The notes beneath the pieces were generated by a model. That model searched no databases and was not told the DNA's origin. It saw nothing but the letters and a program-made list of their open reading frames with translations. DNA of 64,000 nt, taken from Delphinus delphis. Lineage: Eukaryota; Chordata; Mammalia; Artiodactyla; Delphinidae. Of this stretch, positions 22,840 to 33,664 are shown piece after piece (position 1 is the stretch's first letter; every line of letters starts with the position of its first letter). Both the position numbers and the translations under genes were made by a program. The DNA is taken from the NCBI RefSeq assembly GCF_949987515.2, contig NC_082695.1, positions 86,141,604 to 86,205,603 on the forward strand, read 5' to 3'.

Positions 22840-24045
22840 CGCAGTGCAAAAGAAAACTATAGCACAACACTCCAAACTGACTAATATCTTTGCAAGCATT
22901 TGGGGGAATGAAAGACCATCTTGCATCAGAATATCACCATTTGGCAACGATCCTAGTAATGATTCCACTACCAGAGATGTGTACCCAATGGATGCTAAAA
23001 CCTGGGGGTGAAAGTTTAATGAGGAACAGGATAATTACACGGTCACAAAATATCTCCCTATAAACACTGACTAATTATAAAAGGTACCTTGAAATTAATT
23101 TTGCTGTAGAAAACAGTGACTTCACGATGGAGAAATTGCAGAGACCACATTAACCAGATAATCAAATGGCCCTTTCAACATCATAGTCTTCGCATATCAC
23201 ATATTGTGAAAAACACATCGTTCTTGTGAAGTGAAAAAAATACAGAGTCAGAATCTAATGATAGGGCTTCCCTGGTGGCACAGTGGTTGAGAGTCCACCT
23301 GCCGATGCAGGGGACATGGGGTTCGTGCCCCGGTCCGGGAAGATCCCACATGCCGCGGAGCGGCTGGGCCCGTGAGCCATGGCCCCTGAGCCTGCGCGTC
23401 CGGAGCCTGTGCTCCGCAACGGGAGAGGCCACAACAGTGAGAGGCCCGCGTACCGCAAAAAAAAAAAAAAATTAGAAAAAAAATAAGAATCTAATGATAA
23501 GAACCATCAGACAAATCCACATCAAGGTTCATTCTATAAATAAATGACTTGTGCACAGTAAAAACATCAAGATCATGAAAGACAAGGGAAAACGAATGGA
23601 CACTCCAGATTAGAAGACGCTAAGAGCTACAATAAGGGAACACAACTTTTGGTCCCAGATTTTTTTTCCGATAAAGGACATTATTAGCAAAATTGGTGTT
23701 TTGAATAAGACCTGTAGATGAGCTAATAGTACAATACCATTATTAAATTTCTTAATTTTTATATTTGTACCAAAAGAGAATGTCTTTGCTTTTAGTAAGT
23801 GACCATTGGAGTATTTAAGGGTAAAAGGGAATAATATCTGTCATTTACTCTCGAATGGTTTAGAAAAAGAAGTAAATACAGATATAGATAAAGATACAGA
23901 GAGAAAAAATGATAAAGCAAATGTGACAAAATGTTAACATTTGAGGAATCTGGGTGGGGGGAAGGTCTACAGGTATTTGTTGACTCACTTGTACAACTTT
24001 TCTGCACGTCTAAAATTATGCCCAAATTATAAGTAAAAAACATAT
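22840..24045 (+). mobile_element. old LINE-1 3' end, interrupted by a SINE
   Basis: Non-coding 3' sequence of an ancient mammalian L1. 'cagtgacttcacgatggaga' and 'accatcagacaaatccacatc' lie either side of a SINE insertion. After it come 'atcatgaaagacaaggga' and 'aatgataaagcaaatgtgac', then 'aaatgttaacatttgaggaa' and 'tacaacttttctgcacgtc'. The order matches old L1 3' UTRs. The left boundary is uncertain. Confidence 0.55.
23250..23499 (+). mobile_element. CHR-family SINE (cetacean), plus strand, nested in old L1
   Basis: Complete SINE with an A-rich tail, flanked by the perfect 14 bp duplication agaatctaatgata (23250-23263 and 23486-23499). It splits an older L1 3' end, so it is the younger element. 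Confidence 0.93.
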
Positions 24046-24909
24046 AAATTAGAACTTGTCACTTCCATGATAAAATAGTCCAGTCCAGTGACTTCCCATT
24101 GATTTTCCATTGAAATAAATTTCCCATTAAAATAAAGTCTGTGAGATTATTTCAAAAGTATGCGCAGGGCACACTCTAAAATATATACCGTTTTTGTATA
24201 AAATCACACATATGAAAAGGTTATTTCATTTTGCCAGTTTTAAACCAAATACCAAAGTTGCCGCTGCTCCGTGTTTGTTCCTCCTCTATATTTCCATTTC
24301 TAAAAGTTCTTCAATTTCCCTAACATACAATCGTTTGATTTTTGTTGTTGTTGTTTTTTGTGTTTACTATTTTCTGTAATCATTTCCACCAGGTGAACGC
24401 TTACCAGTCTTTATTCAGATCAGTAATATCTCTTAATTAAGTACCATCTGTAAATTTCATGAATTTGTTGTTTTATCTTCTTCTACTGGATCATAAATTA
24501 AGAGAGAAATTAAAGCGAGTCCAAACAGCAAGTGTAGAGGTAGACCAGGAACCCTCCTCGCTACTGAATCCAAGATCATTTACGATTGCCCTATGTTTAT
24601 AGCCTTTCTGAGCTGTTATTCTAATTATTTACACAAGACCATTTGTGTCAATGTGGGCTGCGTCTGCATCTTCCATAAGAAGGTGTTTGGCACTTCCCCA
24701 AGGTGCTACACGTAGAACCACACCAAATCCCTTAATGTCCTTGTTTTACAGCATGATGCAAAAACAAAAAAAGGAAAGAAAACAAGACATTTCCTGGCAC
24801 TTCATAATTGGCTTTTATATTAATTAAACTACTCATCAACTCTCTTTTTCTGGAAATGTGATTACAAGTTCTGTCTCTACAACATCCTCTCCAACTATCT
24901 TATTCATCA
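24046..24909. other. AT-rich single-copy DNA, no gene recognised
   Basis: No convincing repeat; a short (TTG)n-like run lies at 24341-24358. No recognisable exon. Confidence 0.4.
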
Positions 24910-25015
24910 CAAAGGTTTGTGAAGTACCTACCATGTTCAAGACAACTTGCTTGATACAAGAACTGAATGAAAACTGTGTGACACATCATTCCTGCCCTCA
25001 TGAGACATTCTTTGG
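24910..25015 (-). mobile_element. L2 3' end remnant, antisense
   Basis: 'tgaagtacctaccatgttca' and 'cattcctgccctcatgagac' match the antisense L2 3' end in order (tgagcacctactatgtgcc and tccctgccctcatggag). Confidence 0.48.
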
Positions 25016-25191
25016 CTCCATATGCTGGATGTATCTCTTTCACGGCATTTATCACATTCCTTTATGAGAGTTTATGTCCATTCCTGACTTTCCCATTTGA
25101 TGGAAATGTGCAGATTTTGGTCTTTTATCTCTGTATCAAGTGGTCCTTTATCTCTAGTCAATGTCTCATTCCAGCATTAGAAAACTTAGTT

Positions 25192-25655
25192 AAAATTAAA
25201 TGAAATAGAGTGAAGTAAGTCAGAAAGAAAAACACAAATACTGTAGATTACCACATATATATGGAATCTAGAAAAATGGTACTGATGAACCTAGTGGCAG
25301 GGCAGAAATAGAGACACAGACATAGAGAATGGACTTGTGGACACGGGGGGAAAGGGGAGGGTGGGACGAACAGAGAAAATAGCATTGACATATATACACT
25401 ACCATATGTAAAATAGTTAGCTAGTGGGAAGCTGCTGCATAGCACAGGGAGCTCGGCGCAGTGCTCTGTGATCACCTAGATGGGTGGGTTGAGGGGGTGG
25501 GAAGGAGATCCAACAGGGAGGGGATATATGTATACATATAGCTGATTCACTTTGTTGTATAGAAGAAGCTAACACAACATTGTAAAGCAATTATAATCTA
25601 ATAAAGATGTAAAATAAATAAATAAAAAGTAAGACAAAAAAAATTAAATGAAATA
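25192..25655 (+). mobile_element. 5'-truncated LINE-1 3' end with target duplication
   Basis: About 430 bases of L1 3' end, sharing 'agtgaagtaagtcagaaag', 'catatatacactaccat' and 'agctgattcactttgtt' with the large L1 at 33-41 kb, and ending in the signal aataaa (25600-25605) and an A-rich tail. A perfect 16 bp duplication, aaaattaaatgaaata, lies at 25192-25207 and 25640-25655. It is a typical 5'-truncated L1 insertion, non-coding, and of the artiodactyl lineage. Confidence 0.9.
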
Positions 25656-26539
25656 AATGCATGAGGGTTCTTCTTGGCTGGGCAGAAGGTAAGAGATCAA
25701 AAGGGCTGATGCAAAGAGTCTGCTTGCATGAAAGTGAAGAGTCTACAAGGGCACGAGTGTTTGTGGGACAGGAGAAGCAGAGACAGAACAATTCCTCTGA
25801 CACAGCCCCGTCCACCCAATCCCTCCAGCAGGAATCAGAGAGGTGCTTCTGCAGGGTGTGTAAGGCAAACACACCTCTGGAGAGGAAGACATGGTGCCCA
25901 AGATACACAACAATTAAGGGTCTGGTCTCAAAAGTTTAGTACCTCTGATCTGGACTGGTGTGGGGTGAGGAGCGGATGGTGGGGTGTTGTGTGGGGAGGG
26001 GACCAGGCATCAAAAAGCACAACTTCTCCTTCTTCTTCGGAACCTCCTCCCACCCTCCACCACCCCCTCTTAGAATAAAGCAGAAGAGGCAGAGCTCCCC
26101 TAACAGAAATGCAAGTCTAAAGAAGATGGGTAGAACCATGTTTTACGTTCTGTTTTAAAGGAATGGTGTAGACAGTGTGTAGGGATGGCTGGTCAGAGAA
26201 TGAGAAGGTCCCGGACATGGAAAATATTTCTCAACTGCTTACTTCACTCAGAGTTTCTGGGAAAAAGGACTGAATCCTATATCATCAGCAGTGAAGTCTC
26301 ATCAGGCCACTTGGGTCTCCACTGTGACAAACTGAAATCCAGACTCCTTACTTATATCTGGGTAAAAATATAAATAAGTTTCAAAGTCAATATGCCTCCT
26401 TTCCCATTAAGACATTAAGACATCCTGGTACATCTGATTTTTTAAATAAGCAAATCACATATGTGATTATATCCCATGTTTCATGGGAAAGTCCTAGAAA
26501 CTATGGATAAGTATGACCCAAATCGATAACAAAATTTAA
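25656..26539. other. single-copy DNA, no gene recognised
   Basis: Frames at 25591-26158 on both strands lack known domains. Nothing else recognised. Confidence 0.4.
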
Positions 26540-26640
26540 ATCTATTAATTGATTTATTTATTCAACGAGTATTTATTAAGCGCTCATTATGTACAAGGCA
26601 GTCTGTTTGCAACTAGGAAAACAGAAATGAATAAGAGCAT
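26540..26640 (-). mobile_element. L2 3' end remnant, antisense
   Basis: 'tatttattcaacgagtattt', 'attaagcgctcattatgtac' and 'aaggcagtctgtttgcaact' match the antisense L2 3' terminus (attcaacaaatatttattgagcacctactatgtgccaggcactg). Confidence 0.6.
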
Positions 26641-26799
26641 ATAATTGAATTTAAACCTCTCCTATTTTCTTATATTTTGAAGGAGAAGAGGAAGGTTATG
26701 GAAATGACAAAGTATGGGAGACTGGATTAAATAATTCCAGCTATATTCTGCTTATGTGAGATATACTTAATATAGGATACTGCAAGTTAGAAAGTAAAG

Positions 26800-27960
26800 G
26801 TATTATAAAAACATACCAGGGAAATAGCAAAGTCAGTATAGTTTTATTAATATTAGACAAGATAGGTGATAACACACACAAAAAAATCACTAGATATTTC
26901 AATTTACTGGGTAGATAAAAATATTTCTAAATTCATATGCCTCTAATAACATTGTTTTAGAATTTATAAGGCAAAGTTGTTTAACAGCACTACAAGAAGA
27001 GATTTAGAAATCTACCATCATAATGGCATTTTTTTTTTTTTTTTTTTGCGGTACGCGGGCCTCTCACTGTTGTGGCCTCTCCCATTGCAGAGCCCAGGCT
27101 CCGGACGCGCAGGCTCAGCGGCCATGGCTCACGGGCCCAGCCTCTCCACGGCATGTAGGACCTTCCCGGACCGGGGCACGAACCCGTGTCCCCTGCATCG
27201 GCAGGCGGACTCTCAACCACTGCACCACCAGGGAAGCCCATAATGGCAGTTTTAATATATCTCTCTTAGTATACCATCAGGCAACAATTTCAGCACAGCA
27301 AAGGTAACAAGTCTAATCTAATAAATATATGTCAAATACCACAGCCATCATCAGAAGACTTGATATTATTTTCAGCAATGCATCAAACATTTAGAAAAAT
27401 TAACTATGTGTTAATTTATAAGACTTGGAATACAAGGGAACTTTCTGAACCTTGACAAAGGGTTTATGAAAACCGCTACTAAGCACCATTTAAACCATAA
27501 AATGTATTCGAAGAATTTCCTTTAAATTAAGAACAAGACAGAGATGCCTGCTAACGCATCTTCTATTTAACATTATTTTGGAAATCCTAGCCTGCCCAAT
27601 AAGTTCAGAAAGAGAAAGTAAACATATAAGGAAAGAAAACTTATTGTTCTTAGATTAGATTATTTCCTCCATAGAATACTACTGAAATCTACAGATTAAT
27701 TTTTTGAATTGACGGAATGATTTAGTAAAACTGCTGGACAAAAAAAAAAAAAACTTACAAAAATAACTTGCATTTCTACACATAAGCAAAGTCCCAGACA
27801 TTAGAAAGAGATGTCACCACGATGTCAATAAGAATATAAGAATTCTAGAAACAAATCCAAAAAAAGTATTCAAGATTTGATGGAGAAGATTAGTAAAGGT
27901 AGGACAGTTACCTAAATAAATAGACCTACCCCATTTATGAGCAGGAAAACTGAACACAGG
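26800..27960 (+). mobile_element. old LINE-1 ORF2 fragment, interrupted by a SINE
   Basis: Decayed L1 reverse-transcriptase region. The stretch around 27515-27615 reads as an eroded version of the L1 RT block, about 'QRCPLTHLLFNIILEILACP' without an intact frame. Further on are 'gcatttctacacataagcaa' and 'agaacaagacagagatgcctg', typical of L1 ORF2. It is inactive, with many frameshifts. A CHR SINE sits inside it. Confidence 0.6.
27019..27248 (-). mobile_element. CHR-family SINE (cetacean), minus strand, nested in old L1
   Basis: Complete reverse SINE with a T run at 27029-27047 and its head ending in gggaagccc. The duplication cataatggca lies at 27019-27028 and 27239-27248; its first base overlaps the SINE end, so 9 or 10 bp. 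Confidence 0.92.
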
Positions 27961-28345
27961 CCAGCCTCACTTTTAATGTTTCTCATACGCACACACTTTT
28001 TATGACTACAGTTTAGTTCAAAAGCACCCATCCACCAACCTCACAGTTCAAATGACTGTTTCCACCGTCTATTTTCTGAGAGTAACTGAATAGATACAAA
28101 CTGCTACTAGGTCTTCAGTCCACACATCATGACGTACATAATAGATGCGCATCACGGTCAGTGGCCAATCACATGGTTTCTTCCAAAGTCTGGTAGTGAT
28201 TAGTCACTGCACATCTGTCACTCAGTTCACGCACAGAGAGTGGAGCTCGGGCTTGTCTACTTGGCTCCCAGTAATAAACCCACATGTCGTTTTACAAAAA
28301 TGGATAATTGAAGGAGGAAATTGTCCAACAAAGATAAAAGTGCAG
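27961..28345. other. single-copy DNA, nothing recognised
   Basis: No repeat, RNA or coding feature recognised in this 385-base spacer. Confidence 0.4.
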
Positions 28346-28770
28346 TGTATTCATTTCCTGGTGCTGCTGCAACAAATTGCCACAAATTCTGGGGCTTAAA
28401 ACTACACAAATGTATCCTCTTGTGGTTCTGGAGGTCAGGAGTCTGCAATGAATCTTACAGGGCTGACATCAAGAAGTAAGCAGAGCTGGTTCCTTCAGGA
28501 AGCTGCAGGGGAGCACCTATTCCCTGCCTCTTCCAGCTTCCAGAGGCTGCCTTGCTACCCCCTGGCTCACAGCCACATCGCTTCAACCTCTTCTGTCTTC
28601 ACGTCACCTTCTCTCTCGCATCTCCTGTCTCCTGTGATTCCATCAGGTCCACCTGGATGATGCAGAGTCATCTCCCCGCCTCAGGATCCTTAACTTAATC
28701 TCATCTGCAGAAGCCCTTTTGCCATAGAAGGTAGTATTCACAAATTCTGGGAATTAGGACGTGGGTAGCC
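28346..28770 (-). mobile_element. MaLR-type LTR, antisense
   Basis: The antisense of a MaLR-type LTR: 'tgtattcatttcctggtgct', 'gctgcaacaaattgccacaa', 'ttctggaggtcaggagtctg', 'cttccagcttccagaggctg' and 'ttaatctcatctgcagaagc' in the expected order. An internal piece normally carrying a 'cttataaggacacc' block appears deleted. Non-coding; no internal retroviral genes are present. Confidence 0.68.
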
Positions 28771-29519
28771 AGCCTGCCGTGCAGCAAACAAACGTGAAAC
28801 CGGATGTGATTAGAAGACAGCTGGGAATGTTGACACTGCCACTTTCGGAGAGGTTTTAGACAGGCAGCCAGAGGACCTTAGTGGAGGTAAGTTATCAACA
28901 TAAATGAGGAATATGGCTGTGACACAGTCCCAGGAGAAGTGAAAGACCCTCAGAAATGTTCCGCAACAACAAGAGCGTGTAGAGCAAACTGCTGGACACC
29001 TATGCAGACTTAGAAGGAGGACGAAAACCCTTCAAGGCGTGGATGGGACACCTCCTCCAAATCGTAAGTTCTATGATGAGAAATAAGCATACACAGTTCC
29101 AACTATTAAGATTTTTAGGAGAAAAAAAAACCCGTTACTTCTCAGTGTTTCTCATGTTTCTAATTACCATGTACTAAGTAAACATTAATTTTACAATTTT
29201 CTGACTTCCTATATATTTACAACTGGCAATAAAAGAAGTTTTAATGTTTCGACAGAAAGTTTTAAAGGTCACAGAATCATCATGATTATCAAGATGGCTT
29301 TGCACGTTTCAGCTGACACCCCAACATTTTACACCTCCAAAGCCCTGCAAAGTCAGGGCTGCCCAAAGTGTAGGTGCCAACCTGGGCAGAGGCTAGCACC
29401 GCTCATAATAAATCTTAGTTTAAGGTAAAGAGGATGGCGTGATTTTGGTAGACAGATAACTACAGGTCTCAAACAGACCACACAGGTATGGAAATTGATA
29501 CTGCATATTTCCTAGGAAA
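28771..29519. other. single-copy DNA, no gene recognised
   Basis: AT-rich toward the right. No repeat assigned, no exon recognised. Confidence 0.38.
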
Positions 29520-29903
29520 GGAGAAATTACTCCAGATGGAAAAAGTAACTAGACTTGAAAGGCAAATCTAAAACTTTCAGAAAAAGTGTATAAAAGGAAT
29601 CATTATAACAAAGATAAGAAATGGTTTCTTCATAAAGCCCTAAGGGAAAACACTGATATACTGGACTTAATTAAAATTAAAAATCTCTGTTAATCAAAAA
29701 TCACAGTAAGGAGAGTGAAAAGACAAGGTACAAAATGAATCCATACGCAGCAGATGCAACTTAAAAAGACTTATTACCCAGAATATATTAAGAACTTCTA
29801 TAAAACAGAGAGAGACTATCCACTCAAAAGAAAATTGTACAAAAGGCCCTAACACACAGGTCACAGAAAAAGAAAACTGAACAGACAATAAACATATGCA
29901 ACC

Positions 29904-30138
29904 AAGAGTATACGCCTTGGGCTTCCCTGGTGGCGCAGTGGTTGAGAGTCCGCCTGCCGATGCAGGGGACGCGGGTTCGTGCCCCGGTCTGGGAAGATCC
30001 CACGTGCCGTGGAGCGGCTGGGCCCGTGAGCCATGGCCGCTGAGCCTGCGCGTCCAGAGCCTGTGCTCCGCAACGGGAGGGGTCACAACAGTGAGAAGCC
30101 CGTGCACCGCCAAAAAAAAAAAAAAGAATATATGCCTT
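29904..30138 (+). mobile_element. CHR-family SINE (cetacean), plus strand, nested in old L1
   Basis: Complete SINE with an A tail at 30112-30125. The 15 bp duplication aagagtatacgcctt (29904-29918) and aagaatatatgcctt (30124-30138) differ at two positions, so this copy is older than those with perfect duplications. The 150-codon minus-strand frame at 29694-30146 is SINE plus L1 read-through. Confidence 0.9.
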
Positions 30139-30631
30139 AATACCACATCATCCAGAGTGGCAAAAATTGTAAAGTTCTAACAACAGTTGACAAGGAGCTA
30201 AAGCAATGAGAACCCTCACGTACTGCTGATGACAGTGTAAATACATCAAAGAACTTTGGGGAAAATTTGACATTACTTTAAAATTTTATTATCTGCCTAC
30301 TTCATGATCCAGCAATTACATTCGCGGCCACACACCCTCGAGAATGTCACCCAAAGGTACACCAGGGGACCAACAGAATAAACAGAGATCCCTGCTGGTA
30401 TTCAGAAAGAGAGGCAGAAACAAGCGTCCACGCGGAGGGATGGACAAAATAGACACAGATGCATCCACGCAAAGGGCCAGTGATGGGAAAGGATGGTGTC
30501 ATGGCTACAGGTGCCCTTTGGGATAAACAGGGAAACGAAGATGAAAAGGGCAAGTCAGAGAGAATACCTATGCGATTCCATTATATAAGGTCCCAAAATA
30601 GGCAACGCTAAAGTGTATGTTGCTTAAAAAA

Positions 30632-30633
<2 letters not shown>

Positions 30634-30669
<36 letters not shown>

Positions 30670-30670
30670 C
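30634..30670. repeat. (CA)n microsatellite
   Basis: Eighteen CA units with one interruption (acgcac), inside an old L1 3' UTR. Confidence 0.95.
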
Positions 30671-30839
30671 AGTAAAACTCAAACAAAAGAAAAACAAACA
30701 TAAAATTTACTGTGGTGGCCCCTGGATGGACTGTAAGAGTGAAAGAATTCAGAAGAGGTGCACAGTGGGTTCAGAGGGGTTGGTGATGTTCTATTTCTTA
30801 AGTTTAGTGGTGGGCGCATAGAGGTGTGCTTCTTTTAAG

Positions 30840-30915
30840 TAATAGATATATGCATTTTTATATATAGCATAAATATATGCATATATATGGATAGATTATA
30901 TATATACTTTTATAT
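30840..30915. repeat. AT-rich (TATA) low-complexity stretch
   Basis: Irregular TATATA/ATGCATAT sequence at the end of the old L1. Confidence 0.7.
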
Positions 30916-30945
30916 ATGAACTTTTTCAAACCAAAAAAATGTTTT

Positions 30946-32046
30946 AAAATTTTGAATGCTTAATAAATCACTCTGCTTAGAAGCCTCCCTAAATATAATA
31001 ATAAGAATTAATAATAAGCACAGGGTTTTGTGGAGACTAAAAAACCGTGTCATTGCAAAGGTTCTGGGTAGAACTCTGAGCTGAGCCGGGCCCCCAGGAA
31101 CATCCATCCCTCTGCCATCTCAGGAGATGGTTCTTGCCTGCGATGTTGCCCTCCCGGGTGGGAGCCAACCTGGGGCAGCTCTGCCTTTGGATCCTTTCCC
31201 TTCTGGAACAGAGGGTTGTGCTCTCCATAATTTAGAAGTCTCTAATGTTGCATGTTTGGCTGGTTTTGTAACCCAACAGATGCAGCTATCTCAAACATCT
31301 GCATTCCCCAGAGTGTGCTAATCCACTTCGAAAATGTCTAATTGATTTTTGGTGAAATAGGCAACAGACCCTGCCTGGTTTCAAACCAAGTGCTGTGCAT
31401 TCATGATCACACAGGTTGGACCTTAACTGGCCTGATTCTTTCAGTCCAAGTCTCACATTTAGACCACTTAAAGGTGAGTTTGAAGTTCTGTTTTGATCGG
31501 CCACTTGGAATAATCGTGTCCTGACCACGGAACCACCAGCTGTCCCAGGAGGTCAGGTGAGATGAGACCACATAAAATCATGGCTGGTCCTTTGAGTGAA
31601 ACTCCCACACATTTCCTGGAGCTACTAAGTAGGTTCGTATGCATAGATCTGTTCAAGGCTTTGTGAAAAAAGTATTTTTTGCTGAATGAAATGATTTGAC
31701 TTCCATGTGGAAATTTTACTCAAAACTCAGATGCTGAGTCTGGAAACCATTTGAGTGAACACTACGGATGAAGCCCCTGGAAGATGACATCGGCCTCCTC
31801 CTTTATGTCAAACCATTTCTCTGCTACCTTTTAAAACTTAGCAAACCCAGTGGGCACCATCTCCTAGCTCTCAACTCTACTGCCTCTACCACGGTAACTG
31901 GACACTGCATAGCACAGTCTTATACGTATACTATTGTTCCTAAGAGCCCCCATATTTGTGAGACTGTCTCCCCGATAGGACTGAAAGTCATGGAATGTAA
32001 ATCAAGCTAAAGGATAGTGGCTCCCAGTGAAAGAACTTTTACGATT
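30946..32046. other. single-copy DNA, no gene recognised
   Basis: About 1.1 kb without an assignable repeat. Frames of 60-80 codons on both strands have no known domain. Confidence 0.38.
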
Positions 32047-32298
32047 AAAATACACACGCCCGGGCTTCCCTGGTGGCGCAGTGGTTGAGAGTCCGCCTGC
32101 CGATGCAGGGGACACGGGTTCGTGCCCTGGCCCGGGAAGATCCCACATGCCGCGGAGCGGCTGGGCCCGTGAGCCATGGCCGCTGAGCCTGCGCGTCCGG
32201 AGCCTGTGCTCCGCAGCGGGAGAGGCCACAGCAGTGAGAGGCCCGCGTACCGCAAAAAAAAAACTTTTTAAATAAAAATAAATAAAATACACACGCCC
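32047..32298 (+). mobile_element. CHR-family SINE (cetacean), plus strand, with target duplication
   Basis: Complete SINE with an A-rich tail that is interrupted (aaactttttaaataaaaataaat). The perfect 15 bp duplication aaaatacacacgccc lies at 32047-32061 and 32284-32298. Confidence 0.93.
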
Positions 32299-32439
32299 TT
32301 CTGAACACCCTGCACTATAAAGCATGTGGAATCTCTGAATTAATCCGAACGACCTAATTCACAGGGGTGGAGTGGGTGAGGGGTGACAAACTCAGCCCCA
32401 CTGAACAAACTCTCCTGCAGCACGGTCAAGGCTTAAGAC
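32299..32439. other. single-copy spacer
   Basis: Nothing recognised. Confidence 0.4.
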
Positions 32440-32560
32440 CACGGGCCGGAGAGTCAGTGACCTCAGCCACTCAGACCGGCTTGTCATTTTACTTCCCTAC
32501 CCAAGACGTTTCGTTTTCCTCCACCTACGTTTCCTCGTCTCTAGAGTGGAGATGATCATG
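32440..32560 (+). mobile_element. possible MIR SINE fragment
   Basis: 'cttccctacccaagacgttt', 'cgtttcctcgtctctagagt' and 'ggagatgatcatgcctatgt' resemble the MIR core (tttcctcatctgtaaaatgggga). Strongly diverged. Confidence 0.4.
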
Positions 32561-32590
32561 CCTATGTCACAACAGCAAGTGCAATATTTA

Positions 32591-32690
32591 TGTGTGCACG
32601 CGTGTGTTCACACGTGTGTGTACATGTGTTTGCATGTGTGCGTTTATGCACGTGTGTCTGCATGTGTGTGTGCACAGCTGTGTGTGTGTT
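32591..32690. repeat. imperfect (TG)n / (CATG) stretch
   Basis: About 100 bases of TGTG broken by CACG and CATG steps (tgtgtgcacgcgtgtgttca). Alternating purine-pyrimidine, so a possible Z-DNA former. Confidence 0.85.
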
Positions 32691-32905
32691 AGGGGTGGCT
32701 ACTCTCGCTTTCTGTTGTTACCGACTCTGCTCCTTTGAACTTCATGCAGATGCCAAAGCAACCTGAGAATTCATGTTTGGGACGAAGCCTCTGCATAAAT
32801 GCTCTTCTTTAATATATTCTTGACTGTTTCTCTAGAGCCTAGCACAAGGCTTGACAGACAAGAGTCCCTCGATGAATGTGATTGAAAGGATGTCTTTACA
32901 CGTAT

Positions 32906-32910
<5 letters not shown>
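32691..32910. other. single-copy spacer
   Basis: Nothing recognised apart from a weak L2-like phrase at 32835-32885 (gcctagcacaaggcttgaca, cgatgaatgtgattgaa). Confidence 0.35.

Positions 32911-32952
<42 letters not shown>
32911..32952. repeat. (AC)21 microsatellite
   Basis: Forty-two bases of uninterrupted AC, likely polymorphic. Confidence 0.97.
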
Positions 32953-32954
<2 letters not shown>

Positions 32955-33306
32955 CCATCATTCCAGAGATTCGATAAGTAAAGATGCTACTCAAGAAAGT
33001 GGCAGAATGAATTGCATGGAACAATTAAATTCCCCATCAACACACCTGGAAATGCTACTGACACACTCTTTCACACCCTTGTTGACATATATGGATTTCC
33101 ATAGCATTTTGTATTCCAAAATTATGACACCAGGGGGGACCTTCAAGATGGCGGAGGAGTAGGATGTGGAGATCACCTTCCTCCCCACAGATACATCAGA
33201 AATACATCTACGTGTGGAACAACTCCTACAGAACACCTACTGAATGCTGGCAGAAGACCTCAGACCTCCCAAAAGACAAGAAACTCCCCACGTACCTGGG
33301 TAGGGC

Positions 33307-33664
33307 AAAAGAAAAAGGGAAAAACAGGGCTTCCCTGGTGGCGCAGTGGTTGAGAATCTGCCTGCTAATGCAGGGGACACGGGTTCGAGCCCTGGTCTGG
33401 GAGGATCCCACATGCCACAGAGCAACTAAGCCCGTGCGCCACAACTACTGAGCCTGCGCGTCTGGAGCCTGTGCTCCTCAACAAGACAGGCCGCGATAGT
33501 GAGAGGCCCGCGTACCGCGATGAAGAGTGGCCCCCACTCACTACAACTAGAGAAAGCCCTCGCACAGAAACGAAGACCCAACACAGCAAAAATAAATTAA
33601 TTAATTAATAAACTCCTACCCCCAACATCTTCTTTAAAATAAGAAAAGAAAAAGGGAAAAACAG
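33307..33664 (+). mobile_element. long-form CHR SINE nested in the LINE-1 5' UTR
   Basis: SINE from 33328, with a canonical B box ggttcgagccc near 33379. It differs from most copies here by a longer 3' part (gatgaagagtggcccccact, actagagaaagccctcgc), the older long subfamily. A perfect 21 bp duplication lies at 33307-33327 and 33644-33664 (core gaaaaagggaaaaacag). After the A/T-rich tail ending near 33612 there are about 23 non-A-rich bases (ctcctacccccaacatcttc and on) before the 3' duplication. These do not belong to the SINE as I know it and may be a 3' transduced flank. The insertion postdates the L1. Confidence 0.92.

Larger units (their letters stand above)
29520..30945 (+). mobile_element. 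old LINE-1 ORF2 end and 3' UTR, interrupted by a SINE
   Basis: Decayed L1. 'ctggacttaattaaaattaa' and 'aaaagacttattacccagaa' come from the late part of ORF2, then after a SINE 'gtggcaaaaattgtaaagtt', 'agaaccctcacgtactgctg' and 'tgatccagcaattacattc'. The 3' UTR then follows with a (CA)n run and an AT-rich end. The frame is destroyed throughout. Confidence 0.7.

Noticed and set aside
29694..30146. 150-codon minus-strand open frame
   Set aside because: It runs through a CHR SINE and old L1 sequence; the same peptide phrases recur at every SINE copy.
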